Origin: Ariolimax columbianus
Taxonomy: Eukaryota; Mollusca; Gastropoda; Stylommatophora; Arionidae
Direction of reading: 5' to 3'
Length of the DNA stretch: 64,000 nucleotides
Assembly: GCA_036924085.1 (NCBI GenBank)
Contig: JAVGWX010000025.1
Location: forward strand, 25,769,488-25,833,487
Shown here: in pieces, positions 11,756 to 23,359 of the stretch
Position numbering within the stretch: position 1 is the stretch's first letter
Layout of the letters: every line of letters begins with the position of its first letter
The notes under the pieces: generated by a model
Told to the model about the DNA's origin: nothing
What the model saw: only the letters and a program-made list of their open reading frames with translations
Database searches by the model: none
Program-made: the position numbers and the translations under genes

Positions 11756-12086
11756 GATATATTGGAAATGTATATTGTAAAAACGTGTAACTTTGCTAAT
11801 GTTTTATAATGTGAAATATACACGCTCTCACTTATATTTCACACACACTCGCACTGTATAGACCAATCATTAGCTTTGCTTCACCAGTTCCACGTGCAAG
11901 TAAGCGGATTAATATTGTCTTTTACGAAATAATCCAGAACATGCAATATTGATTTTTCACATTCTACACCTCTTGAAACGGCGTTCCTATTTAATGGAAA
12001 CTTCTGTTGTGACTTTAACAAAAATAATTCTGGGGACCTGTAAAACGTCCAGTCTAATTATGGCTGTTCAGTGTTCAGCACCGCAC

Positions 12087-12440
12087 TTTAACCCACTATT
12101 ATATCCACACTCTCACCCACTCTTTAACCCACTATTATATCCACACTCTCACCCACTCTTTAACCCACTATTATATCCACACTCTCACCCACTCTTTAAC
12201 CCACTATTATATCCACACTCTCACCCACTCTTTAACCCACCATTATATCCTCTCACCCACATTTTAACCCACTCTTATACCCACACTTTCACCCCCACTT
12301 TAACCCACTCTTATGCCCACACTCTCACCCACACTTTTATCCACTCTTAAATCCTCTCACCTACTTTTTAACCCAGTCTTATACCCACACTTTCACCCAC
12401 ACTTTAACCCATTATTATACCCACACTTAACTTCCGGTCG
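12087..12440. repeat. 36-bp minisatellite
   Basis: The unit is TTTAACCCACTATTATATCC plus ACACTCTCACCCACTC. About five nearly perfect copies are followed by degraded ones (TTATACCCACACTTTCACCC). The open frame across it (11949-12350) is a by-product. Confidence 0.9.
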
Positions 12441-13695
12441 AGCGCTCTACCTGTCCTCCGACACGCCAGCCTCGGATATTATGTGAAATCTCGTCTTCTT
12501 CCAAGACTCGAATGAGTTCTAGAAGGGTTTTATCGACGGAACTCGATATGAGGACCGTACTACACTTGGTAAATGTGAAATAAGATACACCTATTTGATA
12601 ATGTCCCGTTTTCTAGTTGTAGTCGAACTCTAAGCCTATCGTCTCCTATTCCCGACAACGCGTGAGCACAACATCCCTGGACCGTTCAGGGAAATGCACA
12701 CGTACTCTCGAGGTACCTTGCTTAGACCGGAGGTGTGTAGGAGTCACTCGTTACCACTGGAGGTTATAAGGTGTCTTGCCTACCTTGGAGTCCTTATCAT
12801 TGAGAGACCAAAGCAAACGTGTGGAAAGAAAAGGGGCAGGAGAGGTGGTAAAAGAAAACGTAGGGAGCCAAGAACAGGGAAAGCTTTTTTAGATTTGCCT
12901 TGCCCCGCTCAAGCCCAGCCAGCTAAACTCGTCATCAGGCTACCACGACAGCAAATGTGCTGAGCGGTGTGGACCACACAGAATACGGTGAGGCATTTGG
13001 GCAGCCGTGGTCCTCCACTGTACCCGAGTCCATATCTAGTCGTCCTGACTTGTCTTGCCACTGGTTAAAGTTGGACTCGGGGGAGAGAGCGAGGTCGACG
13101 AACCACGCAACCCTTGCTCAGTTAAATCAAATTCATCGCGCAAGTCATTCTCTTTTCATTTATCCAATACTAACACAGTCGACTCATGTGACTTCTGGCG
13201 AGCGGCGAAGCGGAGTCCGCTGACAAGCTAAGATACAGTTAAAAAGCTGCGTCAATTGTGGGACTCCTGGCTGAGCAATAAAGCGGATGAGATACATGGA
13301 GTTTCTGACAATCATGATCATCGTCCCGCTAAGCGAACTTTCCATGCCTTCACTGCCTGCGAGCATGCAGATCCCAAATCTGACTCGTCAGCCATCTCCG
13401 CACCCATCGACAACCCGGATGTACGGAATACTCGACTGGAAGGGCTGGCAAGGTGAAAGAAGTCAAGCCTTCCATAGAGCAGATCCTGCTGCCACCGTTG
13501 ATTGCCACAAACACTATTTCCTATATCCAATGCGATTAATCAATTAATAAATCTATAGCCGGACATCGATTGGTCGATCTCAAATTCCAACATGTCCAGC
13601 ATAACTACTCTAACAGACAGCATGTTCACATTCATTGCTGTTTGCTGTTCATTTTCTAATTCACTTCAAAAAATATATGTCAAGTTGAAATTGTG
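12441..13695. other. Unassigned sequence with a dispersed repeat
   Basis: No gene is recognised; two open frames at 12694-13223 show no domain. At about 13030-13155 lies one of three copies of a dispersed sequence also seen at about 22350-22440 and 29785-29905. They share TCTAGTCGTCYTGA, CTTGCCACTGG and, in two of the three, CGCGCAAGTCA. Confidence 0.45.
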
Positions 13696-13696
13696 T

Positions 13697-14040
13697 GCAG
13701 TTTTAGAGTTGGCTGTTTGTGTGTGTAGTTGCTGAGTAGGCTGTTTTTGTGGGCAGTTGTAGAGTTGGCTGTTTTTGTGGGCAGTTGTAGAGTTGGCTGT
13801 TTTTGTGGGCAGTTGTAGAGTTGGCTGTTTATGTGGGCAGTTGCAGAGTTGGCTGTTTTTGTGGGCAGTTGTAGAGTTGGCTGTTTTTGTGGGCAGTTGT
13901 AGAGTTGGCTGTTTGTGTGTGTAGTTGTAGAGTTGGCTGTTTTTATGTGTAGTTGTTGAGTTCTCTGTTTTTGTGTTCAGTTATTGAGTTTACTTGTTTG
14001 TGTGTAGTTGCAGAGTTGCATGTTTTTAGGGGTAGTTGTA
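13697..14040. repeat. 28-bp minisatellite
   Basis: About twelve units of TGTAGAGTTGGCTGTTTTTG plus TGGGCAGT, with variants such as TGTGTAGT at both ends. Confidence 0.9.
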
Positions 14041-14061
14041 GTTTACTTCCCTTGTATGTGG

Positions 14062-14235
14062 TTGTAGTTTAACATCCAAACCGTTCAACTGTCCAATGGC
14101 TGATAAGAACATACACCCGTGGTTAAATACAACAACCAAACCGTTCAGCTGTCCAATAGCTGATGAGAACATACACACGTGATCAAGTACAACATCCGAA
14201 CCGTTCAATAGACCAATGACTGAAGAGAAGACGTG
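14062..14235. repeat. About 60-bp repeat, three copies
   Basis: Three head-to-tail copies carry AACCGTTCARCTGTCCAATG, GCTGATRAGAACATACAC and CGTGRTYAARTACAACA. Confidence 0.8.
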
Positions 14236-14635
14236 GCACATAAACCATGCATCCTGTCACCATCATCATCAACATATTTCTGCAACTAACAGTGGAAGCG
14301 ACTTTGAACTGTATGAACTGCTCTGGGACAATCATTCACATTGGCTCTCAACCGTTGTAGTAGTTCAACATTAACCCACTGCTCTCCGAAACCGCACATT
14401 AAAAGCAGCGCACGATCTTCGAGCTGCATTCATTAGAAAGTGCTTTATCTCCGTCAGTGATGTCTCTGCTGGAAATTGGAAATAATTGTGGCTATAGAGA
14501 TAGATTGGCAGATTTTTTACCCTCCGATTTTTTCACGTGGCGTTATGTGGTTCACGCCTAGTGCGTTAGATCATCGGAGTCTCAGCATGTACATACGAAT
14601 CTGTTCTGTTCTGTTTTGTTCTAGGAGTCGACTTC

Positions 14636-15310
14636 ACTGCATTCCGGGCATACCCATAGGTGCTCAGTCTCTCTCAGCAGATGACGCAAAGTGTGGATGA
14701 TGATGGTACCTTTAGCCTGTTGGTTGTACTCCTGTTTCGTCCTCTCAGGTTCCCTGATCCACTAAATCCAAATTTTATATTATAATGCCGCAGCCTGTGC
14801 CTTGCAGACTCATCCAAAGAAGTGTCGTTTTCCAGCAGGTGGTCCTTGATAACCTTCACTATGTCACCTTTATCCATGTCTGTTGTGCCTGTTATGGGTG
14901 CGTGTGACGCAAAAAAACTGAGATCGCTCGTTGCCCGGAACCCCGTCATGACCAGGACAGTAGATTCACACCAGCCCAAGGAGTTTTGAGGTCTCCAGCG
15001 CTGCTATGCACTCATGTCTTAGCCATCCATTCTGCACCTTCCGAAGTAGTGTTTAGGAGTCTGACATGATGACTGCTCCTGTTGAAGATGGCTCAGACAG
15101 CTACCTCAGAACTTTTGTCACCGCCTCCATCTCAATTCTCATACTCGATGTGGCAGTCTCGTATGCGCCACTTCGTTCGACAACGATCCGGTCTCTTATT
15201 CTAGCCGAGAAACCCCAGCCTGATGTTCCACCACTTCGTTCAGCAACGATCCGGTCTCTTATTCTAGCCAAGAAACCCCAGTCTGATGTTCCACTATTTT
15301 GCACCGACCC
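14636..15310 (-). pseudogene. RNase H and C-terminus of a LINE (family C)
   Basis: Minus-strand frames read SGAYETATSSMRIEMEAVT, AVIMSDS followed by TLLRKVQNGWLRHEC, a degraded PGHAGVRGN-type block, then ASHAPITGTTDMDKGD, YNIKFGFSGSGN and RLSTYGYARNAV. These match the RNase HI domain (the acidic E and D positions are visible) and following region of LINEs that encode RNase H. Several stops and frameshifts break it. A 66-bp segment covering WGFxARIRDRIV is tandemly duplicated at about 15170-15300. The region 27190-27420 carries the same C-terminal end. No RT is left. Confidence 0.65.
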
Positions 15311-16050
15311 ACCAGTGTGTATGATGGTATCACTTTCATGCGTGTTGACGCTGGCTGACTTCGAGCTTTACACACGAATCTACAACACACGAACATGATC
15401 ATCAACATAAGATGTATGTCATTTGTCACTCAAACCTGAGTCAATTGTCTCTAACGCACTTAATGACGTCCATCCGTATCGGAACCGTTTACATTTGCAT
15501 TATTCATACCAGGAAATATTCAGAAATGAATGCAATGGGACAGCTGACCAAATGTACAGCTCTCGTGCGCTACATATTCTTGTTGATCAAGACTCCATAA
15601 AAGTGAGGTTCTACATCGCTTACAAAGGCCTGCGGAAGAATACTTGGCAATCTGAGACATGATTTGCATAATGTTAACGGCCGCTCATTCCTACACAACA
15701 TTGGCACTATTTCTACAACAAAAGAATGTCTGTTCATACATTCCACTACACCTTTTATTGTTGGCCTCTGACGTTATGATGCCTAGTAAAAAAATTTTAA
15801 AAAAAGCGAACATTTCATCTGCAGCTGTTTATTTTTTAATTGTGCGTTACACACGTTGGAGTTAATTGTTAACTATATTTTTTGGCATTTCCGTTTCCTT
15901 GTCAATTGTGGAGCAGCTTTCCTTTTGTCTCATTTGTGGTCCGGGAGAGTTTGCTTTGATCCGATCTTCGATTATAGAATTCATTCATCTATTTTCTACA
16001 TATTTCAGCCAGCCTACATTAATTTTCAATTAAATTGGGATTGGTAATTT
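15311..16050. other. Unassigned sequence
   Basis: Short open frames only, with no domain recognised. The 3' half is AT-rich. Confidence 0.4.
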
Positions 16051-16057
16051 ATTACGG

Positions 16058-17195
16058 GGACGGTTGGGTACTTGTTGCTGATATGTGAAGCTTGGGTACT
16101 TAATGCTGATATGTGAAGCTTGGGTACTTAATGCTGATATGCGAAGCTTGGGTACTTAATGCTGATATGTGAAGCTTGGGTACTTAATGCTGATATGTGA
16201 AGCTTGGGTACTTGTTGCTGATATGTGAAGCTTGGGTACTTAATGCTGATATGCGAAGCTTGGGTACTTAATGCTGATAATGCGAAGGCTGGGTACTTGA
16301 TGCTGATATGTGAAGCTTGGGAACTTAATGCTGATAATGCGAAGGCTGGGTACTTGATGCTGATATGTGAAGCTTGGGAACTTAATGCTGATATGCGAAG
16401 CTTGGGTACTTAATGCTGATATGCGAAGCTTGGGTACTTAATGCTGATAATGCGAAGGATGGGTACTTGATGCTGATAACGCGACGGTTGGGTACTTGTT
16501 GCTGATATGTGAAGCTTGGGTACTTAATGCTGATAATGCGAAGGCTGGGTACTTGATGCTGATAATGTCACGGTTGGTACTTAATGCTGATAAAGTCACG
16601 GTTGGTATTTGATGCTGATAATGTGACGGTTGATACTTGATGCTCATAATGTGACGGTTGGTACTTGATGCTGATAATGTGAAGGTTTCGTACTTGATGC
16701 TGATAATGTGACGGTTGGTACTTGATGTTGATAATGTGAAGGTTGGTACTTGATGCTGATAATGTGAAGGTTTGGTACTCGATGCTGATAATGTCACGGT
16801 TGGTACTTGATGCTGATAATGTGACGGTTGGTACTTGATGCACACAATGTGAAGGTTGGTACTTTATGCTGATAATGTGACGGTTGGTACTTGATGCTGA
16901 TAATGTGAAGGTTTGGTACTTGATGCTGATAATGTGAAGCTTGGGTACTTGATGCTGATAATGTGAGGTTGGGTACTTGATGCTGATAATGTGAAGGTTG
17001 GGTACTTGATGCTAATAATGTGAAGGTTGGGTACTTGATGCTGATAATGTGAAGGTTGGGTACTTGATGCTGATAATGTGAAGGTTGGGTACTTGAGGCT
17101 GATAATGTGAAGGTTGGGTACTTGATGCTGATAATGTGAAGGTTGGGTACTTGATGCTGATAATGTGAAGGTTGCGTACTTGATGCTGATAATAC
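16058..17195. repeat. 28/29-bp minisatellite, about 40 copies
   Basis: Units in the first half are mostly GAAGCTTGGGTACTTAATGC plus TGATATGT. Later units are mostly GAAGGTTGGGTACTTGATGC plus TGATAATGT, one base longer. A middle block (about 16560-16900) has GACGGTTGGTACTTGATG. The array is therefore built from at least three local subfamilies. Long SIKYQPSHYQH-type frames on the minus strand are by-products. Confidence 0.95.
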
Positions 17196-17289
17196 GGCAA
17201 GACTGCAACCATAGATTCACATCGTTAGACAAGGCTGTGTCATTAGTTCCATGAGATAAGAAACGGCTGCTTCAGCATATCCAATTAAA

Positions 17290-17390
17290 GGGTGAATCTG
17301 GATGCACGTCACTAGATCAACAACACAAGTAGAGGCCGCGTCACTAGTTCCACAACACAAGTAGAGGCCGCGTCACTAGATCCACAAAAA
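17290..17390. repeat. 32-bp repeat, three copies
   Basis: The unit is GTCACTAGTTCCACAACACA plus AGTAGAGGCCGC, with slight changes. Confidence 0.75.
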
Positions 17391-17874
17391 AGCACCTCTC
17401 TCTTCTGCCGTGCCCATTTCCAAGGACTAGAAATCTGTCAACCAAATGGCTGTTTATTGTTCATGTATTAGTGCCTTTCAGCACCAATAAATACATGCAT
17501 TTACTGCTCAACAGATCTCAAAATGCTGATCTATTTGGCAACTTTAGTGTTCTGCTTTCATTATTGCTATTTGAATGTGTACATATTTCAGTCAGGGTAA
17601 AGTAAAATATCCTGGTTTTCTCTAGCCTTCAATGTGCCGTGTGAAGAAAACATTTCGCTAAGAAATTCGTGTTGTCTATTCCCATGGCTGCAGATCGTAT
17701 TGTCAACTGATGGCTAACTATAGCTATCAAGTCCCTAGCAACACATTTATTATTGTCAGTTATTATCATCATCATCCTGAGTTCCGTAAACTGAAAGGTC
17801 ATTGGGGCACAAATACTGCCGATTGTTAGATCAGTTCCCGCCACTCCACTTAGTTGTTTGCCAGGAAATCTTTT

Positions 17875-18120
17875 TTTTTTTTTTTTTTTTTTTGCGTTCG
17901 CCTAATTTATCTATTCCCCAAGGCGTGTGTGGTTTTTATTTTGCGCCTGTCGGCCCAGTGCATCCGACTCCAGCATGCATTTTATGTAAGGGACTGCTTC
18001 CTCCTGCATTTTCTAAGGGTTTGCTTCCCCGGGGTAACGGCCGGTGCTGTGATGGGGATCGAACCCAGCACCTTCTGGTTGTGAGCCGTGCCCCTTAACC
18101 ACTAGGCCACGCCGTCCCCC
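17875..18120 (-). mobile_element. tRNA-derived SINE with target-site duplication
   Basis: On the minus strand the element begins GGGGACGGCG, has an A box TGGCCTAGTGG (18099-18109) and a B box GGTTCGATCCC (18055-18065), both RNA polymerase III promoter elements. A non-tRNA body follows (AAACCCTTAGAAAATGCAGG, GTCGGATGCACTGGGCCGAC), ending in a long A run. Identical 14-base flanks, CCAGGAAATCTTTT at 17861-17874 and 18119-18132, mark the insertion. The matching flanks and intact boxes suggest a fairly young copy. It encodes no protein and would depend on a LINE for mobility. Confidence 0.92.
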
Positions 18121-18729
18121 AGGAAATCTTTTGTCAGGACGAGTTAACCTCAGTGGTATGATTGTCTTTGTTGTGTATTGAGACGGCTGGCGCATTTGTG
18201 ATTTCTCTCAATGCTTTCTGTAATATCGATATGTATTGGGCAGTTTTGCACTTGGCGGAGTCTATCCCTCTTCATGCAACGTGTCCCTCCACATTGTGAA
18301 TTTTTCTATGATCTCTCTCTATTCAAGCATGACGTCACAGGTTCACTCTCAATGTAATGCCTTGCAGTATTTTTTTTCCGGTCTCGTTTTCATCTTGAAC
18401 GTTTCCTCTCAATCGCTCTTGTACATCCTGTGTTAGACTTTATCCTATAATATGTCCATTTAAATACATCTCTGCGCTTTGAGGGGCACAAGTCCAATTA
18501 GAAAAAAAACGCACACACAAAAATACGTTATTCAAGAGAAATCTGTAACACTACAACTGTAAACCCAAAGATCATAGAAAAACACACGTGATTCAGGAGC
18601 CAATCAGATGAGCAGCCATGTTGGCCCTCGACCCGGAAGAACATTCTATTATTATCCGTGGTTGTAATCCCGCTCGTGGCAAACACATGTAAGACCTTGT
18701 TTATGTTCCAATCTATTTACTGGGAGTTT

Positions 18730-18960
18730 ATCGGCTCACAATACGAAGGACCTGGGTTCGCTCCCCATCACAGCCCGAACCGTTGCCCCGGGGAAGCAAA
18801 CCCTTAGAAAATGGAGGAGGAAGCCGAACCTTACATAAAGTGTATACCAAAGTCGGATGCATTGGGCCGACAGGCGCAAAATAAAAACATAGTGCAATGC
18901 ACAACGCTTTAGGGAATAGAGAAATAAGACAAACGCAAAAAAATATAATAAATAAATATT
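18730..18960 (+). mobile_element. SINE, 5'-truncated copy
   Basis: Same family as 17875-18120. The B box GGTTCGCTCC and the body (AAACCCTTAGAAAATG, GTCGGATGCATTGGGCCGAC, AGGCGCAAAATAAAAAC) are present. The A box has been lost. It ends in an A-rich tail (AAAAAAATATAATAAATAAA). Confidence 0.85.
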
Positions 18961-18974
18961 CATTGTCTGCACTG

Positions 18975-19545
18975 AGTACGCCTCATCGTCATCATTCTGT
19001 AGAATGTTTTATACATAACGTCGCTCCCATCACAGTCTGTCTGAAAGAAACTCTTCCCTTGCCAAAACTCCAGCCTCCGCCACAGTCATACCCAGACATT
19101 CCTGGATATCTTGGTGCCATCGTCTTCTTGGTCTACCCCTTCCTCTTTTTCCTGGCACCATACCTTCCATCACTGTTCTCTCAAGACCGTTGTGTCTCTT
19201 GATGTGACCAAAGTATTTGCATTTTCTAGCCAAAATGGAATTGATAAACCAGTTCTCCTCTATGTTCAACTCTTGCCAAATGTCTACATTTGTTTTTTTC
19301 TCTGTCCATGGTATTTTTAGGATTTATCTGTAACATTTTGACTCGAAGGATTCAATTCTTTGTCTATACGTTGTGGTAATCGTCCATGATGCGTAGTCAT
19401 ATGCTGCCACATGAAAAACACAGACTTTACTTTTGTTGTTTTGTTGGTGCTCTGCCAAAATTTCTTCAGGCTGTTCTATCTCTGCATTGTTAGTCTTCTT
19501 CTGATTTCTTTCGAGAGTACGCCAAGGTTATCTGAATAAAATGTT
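18975..19545 (-). pseudogene. LINE (family E) C-terminal fragment
   Basis: The minus strand encodes RIESFESKCYR, a frame break, IEENWFINSILARKCKYFGH, RTVMEGMVPGKRGRGRPRRR and WHQDIQECLGMTVAEAG. This is the C-terminal region that follows the RT in many non-LTR elements. The 3' side runs into a GATGATGA-type sequence, suggesting a (GAT)n tail. The same end is found at 35300-36215. The RT catalytic core is missing. It lies just downstream of, and opposite in strand to, a SINE copy. Confidence 0.8.
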
Positions 19546-19711
19546 CTTAATCTCTGTTCAGAAATAATGGTAGTGGTTGGAGCTGAGGTTTGGGGGTGGG
19601 GCGGTGGAGGGGAGTGGGTGATTTAGGCTACATAAGGCTCGCATCATAACGAGTGATTAGAGATTAAAGCAACACTTGTCAGGTACAGCTAAACGGTGCA
19701 GGAATTAACGT

Positions 19712-20535
19712 CAAGTCAAGCATTGTCCCATAGTAGTTACACTACTGTCGGAGAATGAAGTTGTTCGAGACTTCAGTATACTAAGTCAAGGTTTGTCCCA
19801 TAGTAGTTGCACTACTGTGAAGGAATGGAGTTGTTAGAGACTTTAGTATACTAAGTCAAGGTTTGTCCCATAGTAGTTACACTACTGTCGGAGAATGAAG
19901 TTGTTCGAGACTTCAGTATACTAAGCCAAGGTGTATCCCATATTAGTTACACTACTATCGGGGGGTGAAGTTGTTAGAGACTTCAGTATACTAAGTCAAG
20001 GTTTGTCCCATAGTAGTTGCACTACTGTGAAGGAATGGAGTTGTTAGAGACTTTAGTATAGTAAGTCAAGGTTTGTCCCATAGTAGTTACACTACTGTCG
20101 GAGAATGAAGTTGTTAGAGACTTCAGTATACTAAGCCAAGGTGTATCCCATATTAGTTACACTACTATCGGGGGGTGAAGTTGTTAGAGACTTCAGTATA
20201 CTAAGTCAAGGTTTGTCCCATAGTAGTTGCACTACTGTGAAGGAATGGAGTTGTTAGAGACTTTAGTATAGTAAGTCAAGGTTTGTCCCATAGTAGTTGC
20301 ACTACTGTGAAGGAATGGAGTTGTTAGAGACTTTAGTATAGTAAGTCAAGGTTTGTCCCATAGTAGTTACACTACTGTCGGAGAATGAAGTTGTTAGAGA
20401 CTTTAGTATACTAAGTCAAGGTTTGTCCCATAGTAGTTACACTACTGTCGGAGAATGAAGTTGTTCGAGACTTCAGTATACTAAGTCAAGGTTTGTCCCA
20501 TAGTAGTTACACTATTGTCGGGGAATGAAGTTGCG
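19712..20535. repeat. 70-bp minisatellite, 12 copies
   Basis: The unit contains TTGTTAGAGACTTCAGTATA, CTAAGTCAAGGTTTGTCCCA, TAGTAGTTACACTACTGTCG and GAGAATGAAG. At least three unit types recur in order: GTGAAGGAATGG, GTCGGAGAATG and ATCGGGGGGTG. This indicates duplication of multi-unit blocks. Inverted copies occur at 21893-22075. Confidence 0.95.
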
Positions 20536-20786
20536 CAGACCAATTATAATAAAAGCGTAGACAACAACTACTTACATATTCGTTGACGAGAGAGCTCAGA
20601 GACACTGCCTGTGTTTACGAGAAGAAGATCACAGGTTCTAGCAAGAAATTGGCACCTTACCGGCCGCTGTCTAGTCTTGTTCTCGTATTTTAATCCATTA
20701 TCGATGCAGCAAGGCAAGGTATTTGACTGGAATTCACGCTTGTTGTCGACTTTCACTTTTGTCTACTGAACTGTGTTTTTGTTTAC

Positions 20787-21778
20787 TTCTTCTTCTTCTT
20801 CTGCGTACACAGTCAGACAGTAACCATTATTTTCTCGAAAAAAGCGGCGGTCATCCTGAGACTCTCGCCACTACCATACAGCTTGTCTTGCAGTTCCACT
20901 GGCAATGGCCACATCTGCTCTCTCTGATCCTCGTATGTCGGGCAGTTCTGCAGCAGATGTTCAGTGGTCATTTTACCAGTACCGCACGGGCATTCGTCGG
21001 TACACCCTATCTTCAGTTTGTTGAATAGGTGGTACCTCAGTCTGTTGTGGCCAGTGCGAAGTCTGAAGACAACGACCTGCTCTCTTCGGTTCAACTGGTA
21101 ATAGGCATCGTTTTTGGTGTAACCAGTATGTTCGGTTTCCCATTTGGACATGTATCTGGCTTTGATAAGCCGTTTTGACTCTTCGTACGTCATACTGGTA
21201 TCTGTTTGTGGTAGCCTTGCACCTTCTTTTGCCAGTCTGTCTGCCTCCTCGTTGCCTAGGATGTTGCAGTGTGACGGAACCCACTGTACCACCACTCTTT
21301 TTGGTGCGGACTGCTGGCACAGTTTGCAGAGTGCTGCTCTTAAGTCATTAAGCTCAGTGTTCTTCTGGCTTTTTAGCGCTGTGACTACTTCGAGAGCATC
21401 TGTCAGCAAGACAATATGGCTCTCATTTTCACTGTGTGTTACCATTTCTTCCACTGCCGCCCTCAGTGCCTCTGCCTCTGCTCTGAAATTGCTTGTGTAC
21501 TTACCAGTAGCGAATGACAGTGTTATATTTCTGCCATTTGGTAGGTTCAGGAATGCTCCTGCCCCTCCGTTCTGTGTAGTGTTTGTTACAGAACCGTCGG
21601 TGTATGCATGGGTCCAGTCCATGCTTGGGTAGCTTTTCGTTATGAAGCTTAGGGTAGTGTCTCTCCTTTCTTTTTCACTCTGGCAGTTTTTGTTTGCAAT
21701 ACCTGGTATATTTTCTACCACCTCTGGAAATATATCCTGCCTCCAAGTAGGTTTTCGTACAGTAGTGATGGGTTTTGG
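20787..21778 (-). mobile_element. Family A LINE, 5'-truncated, with 12-base TSD
   Basis: The (TTC)n run at 20787-20800 is the complement of the 3' (GAA)n tail. The 5' truncation point is at 21778. Identical flanks GTTTTTGTTTAC at 20775-20786 and 21779-21790 are the target-site duplication. The copy is almost identical to that at 27583-28448 over the shared part, so both are probably recent. It keeps only the region from just before RNase H to the 3' end. Confidence 0.93.
20813..21721 (-). CDS. RNase H and C-terminal part of family A polyprotein (truncated)
   Basis: A 302-residue open frame. RNase HI motifs: HAYTDGS (first Asp), FRAEAEAL (Glu), LLTDALEV (Asp) and PSHCNILGNEEAD (His and last Asp). 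After it come QVVVFRLRTGHNRLRYHLFN and the C-x-C...H...C block CPCGTGKMTTEHLLQNC, a zinc-knuckle-like segment found after RNase H in I-group LINEs. The frame ends in FFEKIMVTV and TGA, 10-14 bases before the tail. RNase H would remove the RNA strand from the RNA/cDNA hybrid during retrotransposition. No promoter or RT remains, so this is a fragment and the listed start is only the first Met. Confidence 0.85.
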   Translation of the reverse strand: MVENIPGIANKNCQSEKERRDTTLSFITKSYPSMDWTHAYTDGSVTNTTQNGGAGAFLNLPNGRNITLSFATGKYTSNFRAEAEALRAAVEEMVTHSENESHIVLLTDALEVVTALKSQKNTELNDLRAALCKLCQQSAPKRVVVQWVPSHCNILGNEEADRLAKEGARLPQTDTSMTYEESKRLIKARYMSKWETEHTGYTKNDAYYQLNRREQVVVFRLRTGHNRLRYHLFNKLKIGCTDECPCGTGKMTTEHLLQNCPTYEDQREQMWPLPVELQDKLYGSGESLRMTAAFFEKIMVTV

Positions 21779-21892
21779 GTTTTTGTTTACGATTTGTATT
21801 TGTTAGTTCGTTCATTTTGTGGTGTTTCCCTGCCATTATCCTGCCACGGCTATTTGTAATAGTAATTTGGTTACCCGTATCGTATTTCCACA

Positions 21893-22075
21893 TTCCCCGA
21901 TAGTAGTGCAACTTCTATAGGATAAACCTTGACTTAGTATACTGAAGTCTCTAACAATTTCACCCCCCGACATCAGTGTAACTACTATGGGATAAACCTT
22001 GACTTAGTACACTGAAGTCTCTAACAACTTTACCCCCCGATAGTAGTGTCACTAATATGGGATAAACCTTGAATA
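21893..22075. repeat. 70-bp minisatellite units in inverted orientation
   Basis: About two and a half units are the reverse complement of those at 19712-20535 (GGATAAACCTTGACTTAGTA, CTGAAGTCTCTAACAA). They form an inverted pair around the 1.35-kb segment that holds a family A insertion. Confidence 0.85.
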
Positions 22076-22079
22076 CACA

Positions 22080-23340
22080 GCTGAAATTCACGAGATTTGG
22101 CGTCCTTTGCACTGTTTGCTGTGATGAACGATTTTGGTGTGACTTGGAAATATACAGAGGTCAAAAATGGACAAACACATGACCTTGTAAAGATTGGGCC
22201 CTGTTAACATGTCCATTACACATCGCTCACACAGCGAGTGATGTTGTCGCTCGCCTCTCAGAGCGATGAACGAAACGATGTGCAATCGAATCACGCAAGT
22301 TTCAAGGAACTCCTGGTCTCAAGAGAGGTGAGACCAGAGAGCTTGCATCCTGAGTTATCTCCAGTCGTCTTGACTTATGTCTTGCCACTGGTCCAATGTA
22401 GCTTGAAACCAGAGAGTGAGGCTGATGACCAACGCCGTTTTTTACTCACTATAATCTATGTACACCCAAGTAACATTTTCAAGACAAAGCCGTCTCATGA
22501 TGTCTCATTTTTCGCTAGCGAAACTAACTAGGATGAAAGTATTCCATAATAGATAGGATTTGGTCTCAGCTTTTCTGAGATGCTATGATTTGCCTCCTCC
22601 CTCTTCAAATTAAAGTCAGGTACCTATTAAAAAAACTCAGTGGACAATGACAGGCCGCAATCGGGGATTTATCTCCGTCCCCGAGACACAAAATACAAAA
22701 GCTATCAGTCATCTCCCACTCAGAGACTTCCCAAAATGTTTGCTACCCGTACAGGAGAATTTGTCTGGGGACTAACAGATAGCAACACAGCTCGTGACCA
22801 AACGGATAGGTTCTACAGACTAGAGTGAGCAGCGTGTGGTCCCCCCTTGATACAGTAGAAAACAACCAGATAGACGTAATAACAAGTTACGTCTCAAAAT
22901 CTGGTGACGAATACATTGCCCGACAAGCGGCCATTACCAGAAACCTAACTCATTCCATGGTCAGGGTGAAGTCATTTGTACTGTGGTGTGATTACTGTAC
23001 GTTTTATGTGTCTGTGTGTTTGTTGTCTCACGTGATTGCTTCTATTTATGACCTGTGATTGTCTCTCTCAAATAAAATAAGACACTTTAAGAATAATGAG
23101 AACAATAAACTAGCTCCAGACTGCGCGTTATTGGCTTGCTACAGCCTTGCATGTCGAATCATCACCGCTATCACATTTGTCGATTTGCAGACATGTACAG
23201 TTTGTGCGTAATGTCTGTCCCATTTGAGGATACACTGATTGATACACACTCAGCAACGATTTTCAGTGTTCTGTAACAACCACATCCCTTTCCTTCTCAC
23301 ATTTGTTTCCACAGTTATTGGGAAGAGTGGCCAGAATAGG
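22080..23340. other. Unassigned sequence
   Basis: No gene is recognised. At about 22350-22440 lies a copy of the dispersed sequence also seen at 13030 and 29785 (CCAGTCGTCTTGACTTATG, CTTGCCACTGG). Confidence 0.4.
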
Positions 23341-23359
23341 GAAGAGGGAACCACGAGAT

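Noticed and set aside
12694..13223. Two adjacent open frames of 89 and 88 residues as a small gene
   Set aside because: No domain, no signal peptide and no splice pattern; part of the second overlaps a dispersed repeat.
16438..17232. SIKYQPSHYQH-type repeat frames on the minus strand
   Set aside because: By-products of the 28/29-bp array; frames change at each length variant.
20973..21632. 162- and 115-residue frames antisense or frame-shifted to RNase H (also at 27769-28428, 31464-32123, 54669-55157)
   Set aside because: Shadows of the family A coding frame; they recur only because the element recurs.
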